Source of the DNA: Teichococcus aestuarii
GTDB taxonomy: Bacteria; Pseudomonadota; Alphaproteobacteria; Acetobacterales; Acetobacteraceae
Assembly (NCBI RefSeq): GCF_003116135.1
Contig: NZ_PDOA01000015.1
Coordinates: 1-64,000, forward strand
Length of the DNA stretch: 64,000 nucleotides
Reading direction: 5' to 3'
Shown here: piece by piece, positions 23,413 through 32,749 of the stretch
Layout: every line of letters starts with the position of its first letter
How positions within the stretch are numbered: position 1 is the first letter of the stretch
Made by a program: the position numbers and the translations under genes
Notes under the pieces: generated by a model
What the model saw: the letters and a program-made list of their open reading frames with translations, nothing else
Told to the model about the DNA's origin: nothing
The model's database searches: none

Positions 23413-25643
23413 GCGGCGCCGGCCTCCGCCTCGGCGCCCTCGGCGCCCGCCTGGCTGCGCGCGCTGCGCCGGCGGTACCACGAGACCAGGCTCTGCAGCC
23501 CGTAGGACATGCCGCCCCAGGCCACCAGCACGGCGGCGAAGCCCAGGATGTCGGTCAGGGAGGGGTCGGTCATGATGCGCAGCAGCCGGTCGCCCAGCGC
23601 CGTCATCAGGATCAGCCCGGGCGCCAGGCCCAGCGCCGTGCCCACCGTGTAGTCGAGCAGCGGGATGCGGATGGCACCGGCCACCAGGTTGACCAGGGTG
23701 AACGGCGCCACCGGCATCAGCCGCACCATGGTGACGGCCATGATGCCGTTGCGGGCGATGCTGCGGCTGACGCGGTTGATGCGCGGGCCGAGCAGCTTGC
23801 GCAGCAGCTTCGGCCCCACCTTGCGGCCGAGCAGGTAGGTGAGCACGGCGCTGACCATGGCCCCCACCGCCGCATAGGCCAGCCCCGGCCACAGCCCGAA
23901 GGCGGCCGCCGTGGCGACGATCAGCACGTTGACGGGGAAGGCGATGAGCCCCAGCGCCATGAACAGCCCGAGCGCGATGACCGGCCCCCAGGCGCCGTTG
24001 GCGTTCTGCATGGAGGCGCTGAAGGTCTCGGGGTTCAGATAGGCCGAGAGCGGCGTGTAGCGCCACACCACCCCCAGCAGCAGAACCGGCACCACGACCA
24101 GCGCCACGCGCGCCCAGAGCGGCAGGCCGTGCGGCGTGCCGTCGGCGCTGGTGAAATCGGCCAGCAGCATGGCGGAGCCGAGCGGGCGCTCCGGGTCGGC
24201 CACCGCCTCGATCTGCGGCAGGGCCTCGCCCTCCTCCAGCTCGCCATCCTCGATCGGCAGCAGCTGGTGGGCGCGGCCGCCGAGGCGGTCCAGCGCGCCG
24301 AACAGCCCGGCTTCCCGCACCAGGGCTTCCACCTGCTCCGGGGTGGCGGCGAGGTGCTCGGCCAGCAGCCGGTTCCGCACGCCGGCCACCATGGCGCGCT
24401 GCGCCGCCGTCTCGGCCTCGACCACGAGGTCGCACTCGGTGTCGGCGCCCATCGAGCGGTTGCAGAGATTGGCGGAGCCGATGCGCAGCACCCTGTCGTC
24501 CACGATCATGACCTTGGCATGGACCATCACGTCGGCCTGCGGCGTGCGCCGGGTGCCGACATGCGGGAAGACCAGCCGCACCCGGTCCGCCACCCCCGCC
24601 TCGCGCAGCAGGGTCATGAAGCGGATGCGCCCGGCCAGCATGGTGCGGTGCTCGAGCCAGGTGTGATGCGTCTTGGGGCCGAGGATGACCACCTGCAGCT
24701 GCGGCCGTGCGCGCAGCCGGTCCGCCAGCCGGCGCGCCAGGCCGAGCGCGGTGAGGAACTGGTTCTCGATGTAGAGGCTGCGCTCGGCGCGGTCGATCAT
24801 CACCTCGAACAGGCGTTCCACCTCGCGCAGCTCGGGCTCGCCCTCGTAGCTGCCCTGGGTGCGGGCGATGCCGACCTTCACCTCGGTCAGGTCCGGCGTC
24901 ACCTCGGCGGGCCAGGGGGCGGGGCGGTGGGGGACGGGCTCGCGCGGGCGCAGATCCTCGCAGGCGCCACGCGCCCAGCGGGCGCGGAACAGATCGGCCA
25001 GCGCGCCGGCCGCCTCGCCATCCACCATCATCTGCACGTCGTGGAAGGGGGCGTAGGTCTCGTCGCGGGGGTCCACCCGGTGCGGGTTGACCGGGTTGTG
25101 CGCCGGGGTGTCCCAGCGGCGGATGGTAAGGTCCAGCCCGCCCGAGAAGGCCAGGGTGTCGTCGATCACGGCGATCTTCTGGTGGTGGGAGGCACCGAAC
25201 GCTACGTCGCCATCCAGGCACAGCTCGATCTGGGCGGGGGTGTTCCATTGCAGCGCCAGCTCGGGCAGCAGCTCGCGCTCCAGCGCGTAGAGCACCGAGT
25301 AGTCCCACAGCAGCAGCTTCACCCGCAGGCGCGGCCGGCGGCGCACCAGCTCGGCCAGGAAGGGGCCGAGGGTGGCGGGCAGCCCGTCCGTCGCCTCGCC
25401 GGAAGGGCCGACGAGGGGGGTGCGGCTGTCGATGTCCCAGCCCGCGATGAGGATGGTCTCGCGCGCCTGCTTCATGGCCTCGCGCAGGGCGCCGTAATAG
25501 GCGGCGGCATCGACCAGCACGGCGGCGCGCGGCGCGTGCTCCACGCGCCACACGGTGTCGCCGGGCCGCAGCAGGGGCTGCTCGGCGTACGGAGGAGGGG
25601 GCAGGACGGTGCCGCTGGCGGGGTTCGGAGTGCTCATCGCCAT
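23409..25643 (-). CDS. Phospholipase D-like protein fused to a VTT (DedA-like) membrane domain
   Basis: The 744-residue protein has two HKD motifs, HHQKIAVIDD (about residue 153) and VHAKVMIVDD (about residue 374), the arrangement of cardiolipin synthases and PLD enzymes. From about residue 510 come five to six hydrophobic segments with VTT/SNARE-associated features, including PVNVLIVATAAAFGLWPGL and the basic-to-VRLMPVAPFTLVNL stretch. Such domains act as lipid scramblases or flippases in other proteins. The fusion suggests a phospholipid-modifying enzyme tied to its own transporter. Two nearby ATG codons (MAM and MST) could each be the start. Confidence 0.85.
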   Translation of the reverse strand: MAMSTPNPASGTVLPPPPYAEQPLLRPGDTVWRVEHAPRAAVLVDAAAYYGALREAMKQARETILIAGWDIDSRTPLVGPSGEATDGLPATLGPFLAELVRRRPRLRVKLLLWDYSVLYALERELLPELALQWNTPAQIELCLDGDVAFGASHHQKIAVIDDTLAFSGGLDLTIRRWDTPAHNPVNPHRVDPRDETYAPFHDVQMMVDGEAAGALADLFRARWARGACEDLRPREPVPHRPAPWPAEVTPDLTEVKVGIARTQGSYEGEPELREVERLFEVMIDRAERSLYIENQFLTALGLARRLADRLRARPQLQVVILGPKTHHTWLEHRTMLAGRIRFMTLLREAGVADRVRLVFPHVGTRRTPQADVMVHAKVMIVDDRVLRIGSANLCNRSMGADTECDLVVEAETAAQRAMVAGVRNRLLAEHLAATPEQVEALVREAGLFGALDRLGGRAHQLLPIEDGELEEGEALPQIEAVADPERPLGSAMLLADFTSADGTPHGLPLWARVALVVVPVLLLGVVWRYTPLSAYLNPETFSASMQNANGAWGPVIALGLFMALGLIAFPVNVLIVATAAAFGLWPGLAYAAVGAMVSAVLTYLLGRKVGPKLLRKLLGPRINRVSRSIARNGIMAVTMVRLMPVAPFTLVNLVAGAIRIPLLDYTVGTALGLAPGLILMTALGDRLLRIMTDPSLTDILGFAAVLVAWGGMSYGLQSLVSWYRRRSARSQAGAEGAEAEAGAA

Positions 25644-25738
25644 CCCGCAACGCAGCGGCACCGGAAAAGTGTCATGCGCGCCGCGGGACACAGCGGCCCC
25701 GGCGGCTGCAGACCCACGGCGGCAGGACGGGCGGGCTG

Positions 25739-26587
25739 TCAGCCCCGCAGGAAGACGGGCAGGTTGTCCAGCAGCCGCACCTCGCCCAGCCGGGCGGTGG
25801 CGAGCAGGCGGGCCTCGCCGTGCTGCCCCTCCGTCCAGGGCTTCAGCGTGTGCGGCACGACCAGGGCGAGGTAGTCGACGCCGAACCCGTCCGCCGCCAG
25901 CCCTTCGCGCGCCTCGGCCAGGGTGGGGGCGGCCGGGCGGCCCTCCGCCAGCGCCTTGGCCACGGCGCGGAGGCGGCGGGGCAGGGCGGCGGCGCGCGCC
26001 CGCTGCTCCGGCGAGAGGCGCTGGTTGCGGGAGGAGAGCGCCAGCCCGTCGGCGTCGCGCACCGTGGGCAGGCCGACGATCTCCAGCGGCAGGTGCAGAT
26101 CCGCCACCACGCGGCGGATAACCTGGAGCTGCTGCCAGTCCTTCTCGCCGAACACCGCCACGTCGGCGCCGGTCATCATGAACAGCTTGGTGCAGACGGT
26201 GGCCACGCCGCGGAAATGGCCGGGGCGCTCATCGCCCTCCCAGCCCTCGGCCGGGCCGGCGGGCTCCACCACGGTGGCGGCGCCGGGCGGGTACATCACC
26301 GCCGGCGTGGGCATCCAGGCCAGGTCGCAGCCGGCGGCGCGCAGCTTCTCCAGGTCGCCCGCCTCGTCGCGCGGGTAGCGGGCCAGGTCCTCATGCGGCA
26401 GGAATTGCAGCGGGTTGACGAAGATGGAGGTGATGACGATCTCGGCCCGCCGCCGCGCCTCGGCCACCAGCGCCAAGTGCCCGGCGTGCAACGCCCCCAT
26501 GGTGGGCACCAGCGCGATGCGCCGCCCCGCCGCCCGCCACGCGCCCGTGGCCGCCCGCAGCCCCTCCAGTTCCCGCTCGATCCGCAT
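25739..26587 (-). CDS. panC: Pantothenate synthetase
   Basis: PanC joins pantoate and beta-alanine with ATP to make pantothenate, the precursor of coenzyme A. The 282-residue protein has the nucleotide-binding PTMGALHAGHLALV (HxGH, about residue 33), the FVNPLQF segment, the VFGEKDWQQLQVIRR substrate site and the LALSSRNQRLSPEQR motif. The ATG at MRIERELEGL gives the normal length. panB and panD are not in the window. It points away from trpS, sharing an intergenic region that holds a 13-bp tandem array. Confidence 0.95.
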   Translation of the reverse strand: MRIERELEGLRAATGAWRAAGRRIALVPTMGALHAGHLALVAEARRRAEIVITSIFVNPLQFLPHEDLARYPRDEAGDLEKLRAAGCDLAWMPTPAVMYPPGAATVVEPAGPAEGWEGDERPGHFRGVATVCTKLFMMTGADVAVFGEKDWQQLQVIRRVVADLHLPLEIVGLPTVRDADGLALSSRNQRLSPEQRARAAALPRRLRAVAKALAEGRPAAPTLAEAREGLAADGFGVDYLALVVPHTLKPWTEGQHGEARLLATARLGEVRLLDNLPVFLRG

Positions 26588-26687
26588 GTGATTCCGATCC
26601 TCCCGGCGATGGCCGGCCGTTCCTGGCCGGCGGCCTCTCCTGCCGCCTTCGCCCGCCCGGCGCAACCGGCGCCGCGCGGCGGCCGCC

Positions 26688-26739
26688 TGACGCGGGGGCC
26701 TGACGCGGTGTCTTGACGGGGCGGCTTGACGCAGGGGCC
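26688..26739. repeat. Four 13-bp tandem repeats upstream of trpS
   Basis: Four head-to-tail 13-base units each begin with TGAC: TGACGCGGGGGCC, TGACGCGGTGTCT, TGACGGGGCGGCT and TGACGCAGGGGCC. The last two are preceded by T and so present TTGAC, a -35-like sequence. The array ends 46 bp before the trpS start. Confidence 0.8.
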
Positions 26740-26785
26740 GCCGCGCGGGATCACCCCCGCCTGCCCAGGCGCGAAAGGTTCGACG

Positions 26786-27787
26786 ATGCAGCGCGTGTTC
26801 TCCGGGATCCAGCCCTCCGGCATCCCCACCCTCGGCAACTATCTGGGTGCCATCCGCAACTGGGTGCCCATGATGGACGATCATGAGTGCATCTACTGCG
26901 TGGTGGACCTGCACGCGATCACCCAGCCCTTTGACCCGAAGACCCTGGCGCGGCAGACGCGCGAGATGGCCGCCGCCCTGATCGCCTGCGGCGTGACGCC
27001 GGACAAATGCACCCTGTTCGTGCAGAGCCATGTGCACGCCCATACGCGCCTCGCCTGGCTGTTCAACTGCGTGGCGCGCATCGGCTGGCTGAACCGCATG
27101 ACGCAGTTCAAGGACAAGGCCGGCAAGGACCGCGAGAACGCCGGCGCCGGCCTCTATGTCTATCCCAACCTGATGGCGGCCGACATCCACGCCTATCACG
27201 CCACCCGCGTGCCGGTGGGCGAGGACCAGAAGCAGCACCTGGAACTGGCCAACGACATCGGCGAGAAGTTCAACCACGACTACGGCGTGGAGTTCTTCCC
27301 GCATATCGAGCCGATCATCCAGGGCGTCGCTGCGCGGGTGATGAGCCTGCGGGACGGCACCAAGAAGATGAGCAAGTCGGACCCCTCCGACCAGTCGCGC
27401 ATCAACCTGACGGACGACGCGGACACCATCGCGCTCAAGATCCGCCGCGCCAAGACCGACCCCGAGCCGCTGCCGGCCGAGATGGCGGGGCTGGAGGCGC
27501 GGCCCGAGGCGCGCAACCTGGTGGGTATCCTCGCCGCCATCACCGGCACCACGCCGGACGCCGTGCTGCGCCAGCACGAGGGGCAGGGCTTCGGCACCTT
27601 CAAGGGCGTGCTGACCGACGCGCTGGTGGCGCATCTCGGCCCCATCCAGGCGGAGATGCAGCGGCTGCTGGACGACCCGGGCGCGGTGGACGCCGCGCTG
27701 CGCCAGGGCGCCGACAAGGCCGCCGCCATCGCCGAGCCGATCGTGCAGAAGGCCGAGGCGCTGGTGGGCTTCCTGCCGCGCGCCTGA
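26786..27787 (+). CDS. trpS: Tryptophan--tRNA ligase
   Basis: This 333-residue class I synthetase charges tRNA-Trp. The HIGH equivalent is [13 protein letters not shown] at about residues 10-22, and the KMSKS loop is [15 protein letters not shown] near residue 193. The ATP/Trp site segment [17 protein letters not shown] is intact. The ATG at [12 protein letters not shown] is chosen because family members begin there; an upstream in-frame ATG would add 20 unconserved residues. The 198-bp region to panC contains the tandem repeats and otherwise no gene. Confidence 0.96.
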   Translation: MQRVFSGIQPSGIPTLGNYLGAIRNWVPMMDDHECIYCVVDLHAITQPFDPKTLARQTREMAAALIACGVTPDKCTLFVQSHVHAHTRLAWLFNCVARIGWLNRMTQFKDKAGKDRENAGAGLYVYPNLMAADIHAYHATRVPVGEDQKQHLELANDIGEKFNHDYGVEFFPHIEPIIQGVAARVMSLRDGTKKMSKSDPSDQSRINLTDDADTIALKIRRAKTDPEPLPAEMAGLEARPEARNLVGILAAITGTTPDAVLRQHEGQGFGTFKGVLTDALVAHLGPIQAEMQRLLDDPGAVDAALRQGADKAAAIAEPIVQKAEALVGFLPRA

Positions 27788-27800
27788 AGCCGCCGCTCCT

Positions 27801-27831
27801 TCCGCCGCTCCCGCACCCGTGAAGCGGCGGA
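27801..27831 (+). terminator. Possible terminator hairpin after trpS
   Basis: TCCGCCGCT and AGCGGCGGA pair perfectly around a 13-base loop, 14 bp after the trpS stop. No T run follows, so it could be a transcript-stabilising hairpin or a factor-dependent stop. Confidence 0.4.
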
Positions 27832-27967
27832 GGAGGTGCGGATCACAGTCCATTAACATCTTTTCCGCCATTCTCGGGTGGGCGGCCGGTCCCGGCCGCG
27901 CTCAGGTTCCAGGCAGCCAGGATGGCGCGTTTTGCAGCCTGCTCTCCTGACTGCCCGAGGATGCCTC

Positions 27968-29749
27968 ATGTCCCTCTTCTCGCCCCCGCCCGCGGAAGAG
28001 CGCCGCAGGTTGGATGCGCTGCGCGCCCTGAACCTGCTGGAGACGCCCCCCAGCGAGAGCTACGACCGCATCACGCGCCTGGCCAGCCAGATGCTGGGCG
28101 CGCCCGTGGCCGCCGTCTCGCTGACCGACAGCCACCGGCAATGGTTCAAATCCGCCATCGGCACGGCGGGCCAGGAGCTTCCGCGCCATCAGGCGCCCTG
28201 CGCCGTGGTCAGCACCTCCGGGCAGATGCTGGTGGTGCCGGACATGCTGGAGGATGAACGCTTCGCCAGCAGCCCGCTGGTGCGGGCGGGCATCCGCTTC
28301 TACGCCGGCGCACCGCTGCTGACGCGCGAGGGGCTGGGGCTCGGCGCCATGTGCGTGCTCGACACCGTCCCGCGCGAGATCTCCCCCGCCGAGATGCAGT
28401 CTCTCACCGACCTCGCCGCCATGGTGATGGCGCAGGTGGAGCTGGAGCACGCCTTCGGCCGCATCGACCCGGTAAGCGGCCTGCCCAACCGGCTGCAGTT
28501 CCTCGACGAGTTCGCCGCCCGCCCGGTGGTGGAGGCGGCGGCGTACGGGGTGGCGCTGATGGTGGACCTCTCCCATTCCAGCCAGTTCGGCCAGGCGGTG
28601 ACGGTGCTGGGGCCGGCCTATGTGGAGGCGGTGGCGCGGCATGGCGCCGAGGTGCTGGTCCGCACCCTGGGCGGCCGCAACGGGCTGTACCATATCGGCG
28701 GCTGCGCCTTCCTGGCGCTGCTGGAAGCCACCCGCCCGGGGGGGTGGCAGCAGGCGGTGGCGGCGCTGGAGGAGGCCTTCGCGGCGCCCGTGCCCTTCGC
28801 CGAGGTGCCGGTGAAGGCCACGCCCACCTTCGGCATCGCCACGTTCCAGCCCGGCCAGGGCAGCGCGGACGATGTGCTGCACGCCGCGGCCAGCGCCGCC
28901 GATGAGGCCCGCAGCGCCGGCAGCGGCGCCTCCCTCTACAGCGCCGACAGCCACGCGCGCAGCCGCCGCCGCCTGCGCCTGCTGGCCGATCTGGTGCCCG
29001 CCCTGGCGGCGCCGGACTCACTCAGCCTGATGTTTCAGCCACGTATCGAGATCGCCGGCGGCGCCTGCCAGGGCGCCGAGGCGCTGCTGCGGTGGTGCCA
29101 TCCGGAGCTGGGCGCCATCTCGCCCGGCGAGTTCATCCCGCTGGTCGAGCAGACGGCGCTGACGCAGCCGGTGACGCGATGGGTCATCCGCCGCGCCGCC
29201 GCGCAGCTCGCCGCGCTGCGGCGGGACGGGCTTGGCCTGCGTCTCTCGGTGAACGTCTCGGCGTTGAACCTGGCCGAGCCGGATTTCACGCGGCACCTGA
29301 TGGAGGCGCTCGAGGAGCATGGGCTGGAGCCGCAGGCGCTGGAGCTGGAGTTCACCGAGAGCGCGCTGATGCGCAATGGCGACGCCGCGCTGGCCCAGCT
29401 GCGGGCGCTGCGGGCGATGGGGGTGGAGATCGCCATCGACGATTTCGGCACCGGCTACAGCACCTTCTCCTACCTGCAGACCCTGCCGGCCAACATCGTC
29501 AAGCTGGACCAGTCCTTCATCCGCGGCCTGTCCGCCAGCGCGCGGGACCAGCGGCTGGTGGCCACCATGATCCAGCTGGCGCACGACCTCGGCCACCGCG
29601 TCGTGGCCGAGGGGGTGGAGGACCAGGCGGCGCTCGACTTTCTGGCCGCGCATGGCTGCGAGGAGGCGCAGGGCTACCTCATCGCCCGCCCCATGGCCGA
29701 GCCGGCGCTGCGCGACTGGCTGCGCGCCGGCGTCCGCGCTGCCGCCTGA
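27968..29749 (+). CDS. GAF / degenerate GGDEF / EAL protein (probable c-di-GMP phosphodiesterase)
   Basis: The 593-residue cytoplasmic protein has an N-terminal GAF domain (about residues 20-155, LNLLETPPSESYDRITRLAS to LGAMCVLD), a GGDEF-like domain with the opener DPVSGLPNRLQFLDEF but no GGDEF motif (GGCAF at that place), and an EAL domain. Catalytic EAL residues are present: GAEALLRW, NVSALNL, ELEFTES, IDDFGTGYSTF, KLDQSFIRG and AEGVED. It should therefore hydrolyse cyclic di-GMP, with the GGDEF-like part as a regulatory relic and GAF sensing a small ligand. No membrane helix is present. It is a single gene. Confidence 0.9.
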   Translation: MSLFSPPPAEERRRLDALRALNLLETPPSESYDRITRLASQMLGAPVAAVSLTDSHRQWFKSAIGTAGQELPRHQAPCAVVSTSGQMLVVPDMLEDERFASSPLVRAGIRFYAGAPLLTREGLGLGAMCVLDTVPREISPAEMQSLTDLAAMVMAQVELEHAFGRIDPVSGLPNRLQFLDEFAARPVVEAAAYGVALMVDLSHSSQFGQAVTVLGPAYVEAVARHGAEVLVRTLGGRNGLYHIGGCAFLALLEATRPGGWQQAVAALEEAFAAPVPFAEVPVKATPTFGIATFQPGQGSADDVLHAAASAADEARSAGSGASLYSADSHARSRRRLRLLADLVPALAAPDSLSLMFQPRIEIAGGACQGAEALLRWCHPELGAISPGEFIPLVEQTALTQPVTRWVIRRAAAQLAALRRDGLGLRLSVNVSALNLAEPDFTRHLMEALEEHGLEPQALELEFTESALMRNGDAALAQLRALRAMGVEIAIDDFGTGYSTFSYLQTLPANIVKLDQSFIRGLSASARDQRLVATMIQLAHDLGHRVVAEGVEDQAALDFLAAHGCEEAQGYLIARPMAEPALRDWLRAGVRAAA

Positions 29750-29779
29750 GGCCGCGCCTCAGGCCGGCAGCACCCCGGC

Positions 29780-30940
29780 TCAGGCGGGCAGCAGCAGCGT
29801 CGCCGCCGCCTGGGCGGCGATTCCCTCGCCGCGCCCGGTGAAGCCGAGCCGCTCGGTGGTGGTGGCCTTCACCGAGACGCGGTCCACGGCAATGCCCATC
29901 AGCTCCGCCAGCCGCGCCCGCATGGCATCGGCGTGCGGGCCGATCTTCGGGCGCTCGCAAATCAGCGTCACGTCCGTATGGGTGATGATGCCGCCGCGCG
30001 CCGCCACGCGGCCGGCGGCGTGGCGCAGGAAGCGGGCGCTGTCGGCATCCTTCCACTCCGCCTCGCTGGGCGGGAAGTGGCGGCCGATATCGCCCTCGGC
30101 CAGCGCGCCGTAGATGGCGTCGCACAGCGCGTGCAGGCCGACATCGGCATCCGAATGCCCGTCCAGCCCCAGCGGGTGCGGGATGGTCAGGCCGCACAGC
30201 ACGAGGGGGCGGCCCTCCACCAGCCGGTGCACGTCGAAGCCGGTGCCCATGGCGGGCAGGTAGCGCGGCAGCAGGGCGGCCTCGGCGCGGGCCAGGTCCT
30301 CGGGGTAGGTCACTTTCAGGTTGCTCTCCGATCCGGGCAGCAGGGCCACTTGCAGCCCGGCCGCCTCCAGCAGGGCGGCGTCGTCGGTGGCTTCTTCGCG
30401 CGCGGCGCGGTGCGCGTCCAGCAGCGCGGCGTAGCGGAAGGCCTGCGGCGTCTGCGCCCGGTAGAGGCCGGCGCGCGGCACGGTGCGCAGCACCCGCCCG
30501 CCCGCGCCCACCTTCAGCGTGTCGCTCACCGGCTGGGCGGGGATGGCGCCCATCAGGTCCTGCGGCACCTCGGCGGCCAGGGCGCCGAGCAGCGCCGCCA
30601 CCGTGCCGCGCGGCACCACGGGCCGGGCCGCGTCATGCACCAGCACGATCCGGGGCGGATCGGCGGCCAGCGATTCGAGGCCACGCCGCACGCTCTCCTG
30701 CCGCGTCGCGCCGCCGGTGACGGGTGGCAGGCAGGGCAGGCCGGCGAGCAGGGCGGACACCGCCTCCGCCTCGCCCTCCGGCACCACGGGGAGGAGGGCG
30801 TCCACGCCGCCATCGGCCAGCAGGGCCTCGGCGGCGTGGCGCAGCACGGGGCGGCCGAACAAGGGGAGGTACTGCTTCGGCACGTCGGCACCGAAGCGGC
30901 TGCCGCGGCCGGCTGCCATCAGGAGGGCGATCACACGCAT
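29780..30940 (-). CDS. ispDF: Bifunctional IspD/IspF isoprenoid enzyme
   Basis: The 386-residue fusion carries out two steps of the MEP pathway: formation of CDP-methylerythritol (IspD, about residues 1-225) and of the 2,4-cyclodiphosphate (IspF, about residues 228-386). The IspD half shows [20 protein letters not shown] and VHDAARPVV. The IspF half starts at [13 protein letters not shown] and contains [18 protein letters not shown] and [19 protein letters not shown]. Such fusions are common in alphaproteobacteria. The IspE enzyme acting between the two steps is not encoded here. Confidence 0.96.
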   Translation of the reverse strand: MRVIALLMAAGRGSRFGADVPKQYLPLFGRPVLRHAAEALLADGGVDALLPVVPEGEAEAVSALLAGLPCLPPVTGGATRQESVRRGLESLAADPPRIVLVHDAARPVVPRGTVAALLGALAAEVPQDLMGAIPAQPVSDTLKVGAGGRVLRTVPRAGLYRAQTPQAFRYAALLDAHRAAREEATDDAALLEAAGLQVALLPGSESNLKVTYPEDLARAEAALLPRYLPAMGTGFDVHRLVEGRPLVLCGLTIPHPLGLDGHSDADVGLHALCDAIYGALAEGDIGRHFPPSEAEWKDADSARFLRHAAGRVAARGGIITHTDVTLICERPKIGPHADAMRARLAELMGIAVDRVSVKATTTERLGFTGRGEGIAAQAAATLLLPA

Positions 30941-31000
30941 GGCGCGGACCCTAGCCGCAGTGGCGCCCGGCGCCCAGGGGGGCGTGGGCGCGGTTGGGGC

Positions 31001-31492
31001 TCAGCGGCCGCCGGCGGGCGGCAGGTCCGGCGCGCCGGCGGGGGTGGGGGCCTGCTCCAGCCGGGCGATCATGGCCTTCATCTCGCCGATCTCCCGGCGC
31101 TGCGCGTCGATGATGGCATCGGCCAGGGCGCGCACCTCCGGGTCGCGGATATGGGCGCGCTCGCTGGTCATGATGGCGATGGAATGGTGCGGGATCATCG
31201 CCTTCATGTAGGAGAGGTCGTCCACCGTGGCCTGGCTGCGCACCATCCAGAGCGAGCCGGCGAAGACCAGCGCCGCCCCGGCCAGGATGCCGGCATTGGC
31301 CGCCCGGCTGCGGTACATGCCCAGCATGAAGAGCAGCATGACGATGGCCATGGTGGCGCCCATCAGCAACGCCATCCAGCCCCGCGTCTGGCTGAAGAAC
31401 ACATGCTCCAGCGCATAGGTGTTCAGGTACATCAGGCCGAACATCACGATGGTGGAGGTGGCGATCATCGCGGCGAAGCGGGCATAGCTCAT
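31001..31492 (-). CDS. DUF305 membrane protein
   Basis: The 163-residue protein has three transmembrane helices in the first 90 residues (FAAMIATSTIVMFGLMYL, MALLMGATMAIVMLLFMLGM, AGILAGAALVFAGSLWMV). A C-terminal DUF305 segment follows with the histidine-rich YMKAMIPHHSIAIMTSERA and DAQRREIGEMKAMIARLE. DUF305 proteins are often linked to copper or other metal stress, and the HH and Met residues would suit metal binding; that is inference here. It diverges from dusB across 162 bp. Confidence 0.8.
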   Translation of the reverse strand: MSYARFAAMIATSTIVMFGLMYLNTYALEHVFFSQTRGWMALLMGATMAIVMLLFMLGMYRSRAANAGILAGAALVFAGSLWMVRSQATVDDLSYMKAMIPHHSIAIMTSERAHIRDPEVRALADAIIDAQRREIGEMKAMIARLEQAPTPAGAPDLPPAGGR

Positions 31493-31654
31493 CGCGCGGC
31501 TCCTTCTCGGGGCGGGGGATGCCCTTGCAACGCCGTCTGCGGGCGCGGGATGCGGCCGGCATTGCCCTGCGCGGGGCGCATGGCCGGGTTTTGCCCCCCT
31601 GCTGGGCGGTTGCGCATGGACGCCAGCGGGTTCCGCCACTAGATTGCCCAAATC

Positions 31655-32749
31655 ATGAGCATCGCCCCCACCTCCTCCCCGGCGACCACGCCGCGCCTGC
31701 GGCCGATCATGGTCGGGCCGATCCGCATCGATGCGCCGGTGATCCTGGCGCCCATGTCCGGCGTCACGGACCTGCCTTTCCGCCGGCTCTGCCGCGAATT
31801 GCAGGCGCCGATGGTGGTGAGCGAGATGATCGCCAGCCAGGCCATGGTGCGCGAGAACCGGCAGACGCTGAAGATGGCCGAGGTGGACGGATTCGGCGGC
31901 CCGACCAGCGTGCAGCTGGCCGGCTGCGACCCGGCGGTGATGGCCGAGGCGGCGAAGCTGGCGGTGGACCACGGCGCCGCCATCGTCGACATCAATTTCG
32001 GCTGCCCGGTGAAGAAGGTGGCGATCGGCCAGCAGGCCGGCAGCGCGCTGATGCGCGACGAGATCGGCGCCGCCCGCATCCTGGAGGCGGTGGTGAAGGC
32101 CGTGCCCGGCCCGGTGACGCTGAAGATGCGCATGGGCTGGGACCACAACAGCCTCAACGCCCCGCGCCTGGCGAAGATCGCCGAGGAATGCGGCATCCGG
32201 CTGGTGACGGTGCACGGCCGCACCCGGCAGATGCTCTACACCGGCACCGCCGACTGGGCCTTTGTGGCCAAGGTGAAGCAGGCGGTCTCCATCCCCGTCA
32301 TCGTCAATGGCGACATCCTGACGCCGGAGCACGCCGCCGAGGCGCTGCGCCAGTCCGGCGCCGATGGCGTGATGATCGGGCGCGGCTGCTACGGCCGGCC
32401 CTGGCTGCTGGCCCGCACCGCCGCCCACCTGACCGGCGCCGCGCCGCTGCCCGAGCCCGACCTCGCGGCCCAGTACGACATCGTGCTGCGCCACTACCGG
32501 GCGATGCTGGAGCACCATGGCAGCCACCCCGGCGTGCGCCTCGCCCGCAAGCATTTGGCCTGGTATTCCAAGGGCCTGCCCGGCTCGGCCGAGTTCCGCG
32601 TGAAGGTGAACCAGGCCGAGACGCAGGCCGCGGCCGAGGCGCTGCTGGCGGAGTTCTACCTGCCGCTGATCGAGCAGGGGGTGGAGGCGGTGCGCGACAC
32701 CTACCGCGAGGCGGGCGCGGAGTCGGGGATGGATTCCCTGGCCGCATGA
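31655..32749 (+). CDS. dusB: tRNA-dihydrouridine synthase B (NifR3)
   Basis: DusB reduces uridine to dihydrouridine in tRNA D-loops using FMN and NADPH. The 364-residue protein has the TIM-barrel motifs [15 protein letters not shown], the catalytic cysteine in [11 protein letters not shown] (about residue 116), [29 protein letters not shown] and [12 protein letters not shown] with the phosphate-binding [17 protein letters not shown]. It is the first gene of the nifR3-ntrBC type operon known from Rhodobacter, Azospirillum and relatives. The stop overlaps the ntrB start. Confidence 0.95.
   Translation: MSIAPTSSPATTPRLRPIMVGPIRIDAPVILAPMSGVTDLPFRRLCRELQAPMVVSEMIASQAMVRENRQTLKMAEVDGFGGPTSVQLAGCDPAVMAEAAKLAVDHGAAIVDINFGCPVKKVAIGQQAGSALMRDEIGAARILEAVVKAVPGPVTLKMRMGWDHNSLNAPRLAKIAEECGIRLVTVHGRTRQMLYTGTADWAFVAKVKQAVSIPVIVNGDILTPEHAAEALRQSGADGVMIGRGCYGRPWLLARTAAHLTGAAPLPEPDLAAQYDIVLRHYRAMLEHHGSHPGVRLARKHLAWYSKGLPGSAEFRVKVNQAETQAAAEALLAEFYLPLIEQGVEAVRDTYREAGAESGMDSLAA

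Noticed and set aside
31493-31654. Possible sigma-54 (RpoN) promoter before dusB-ntrBCYX
   Set aside because: No GG-N10-GC element with the usual TGGCAC/TTGCA context could be recognised with confidence.
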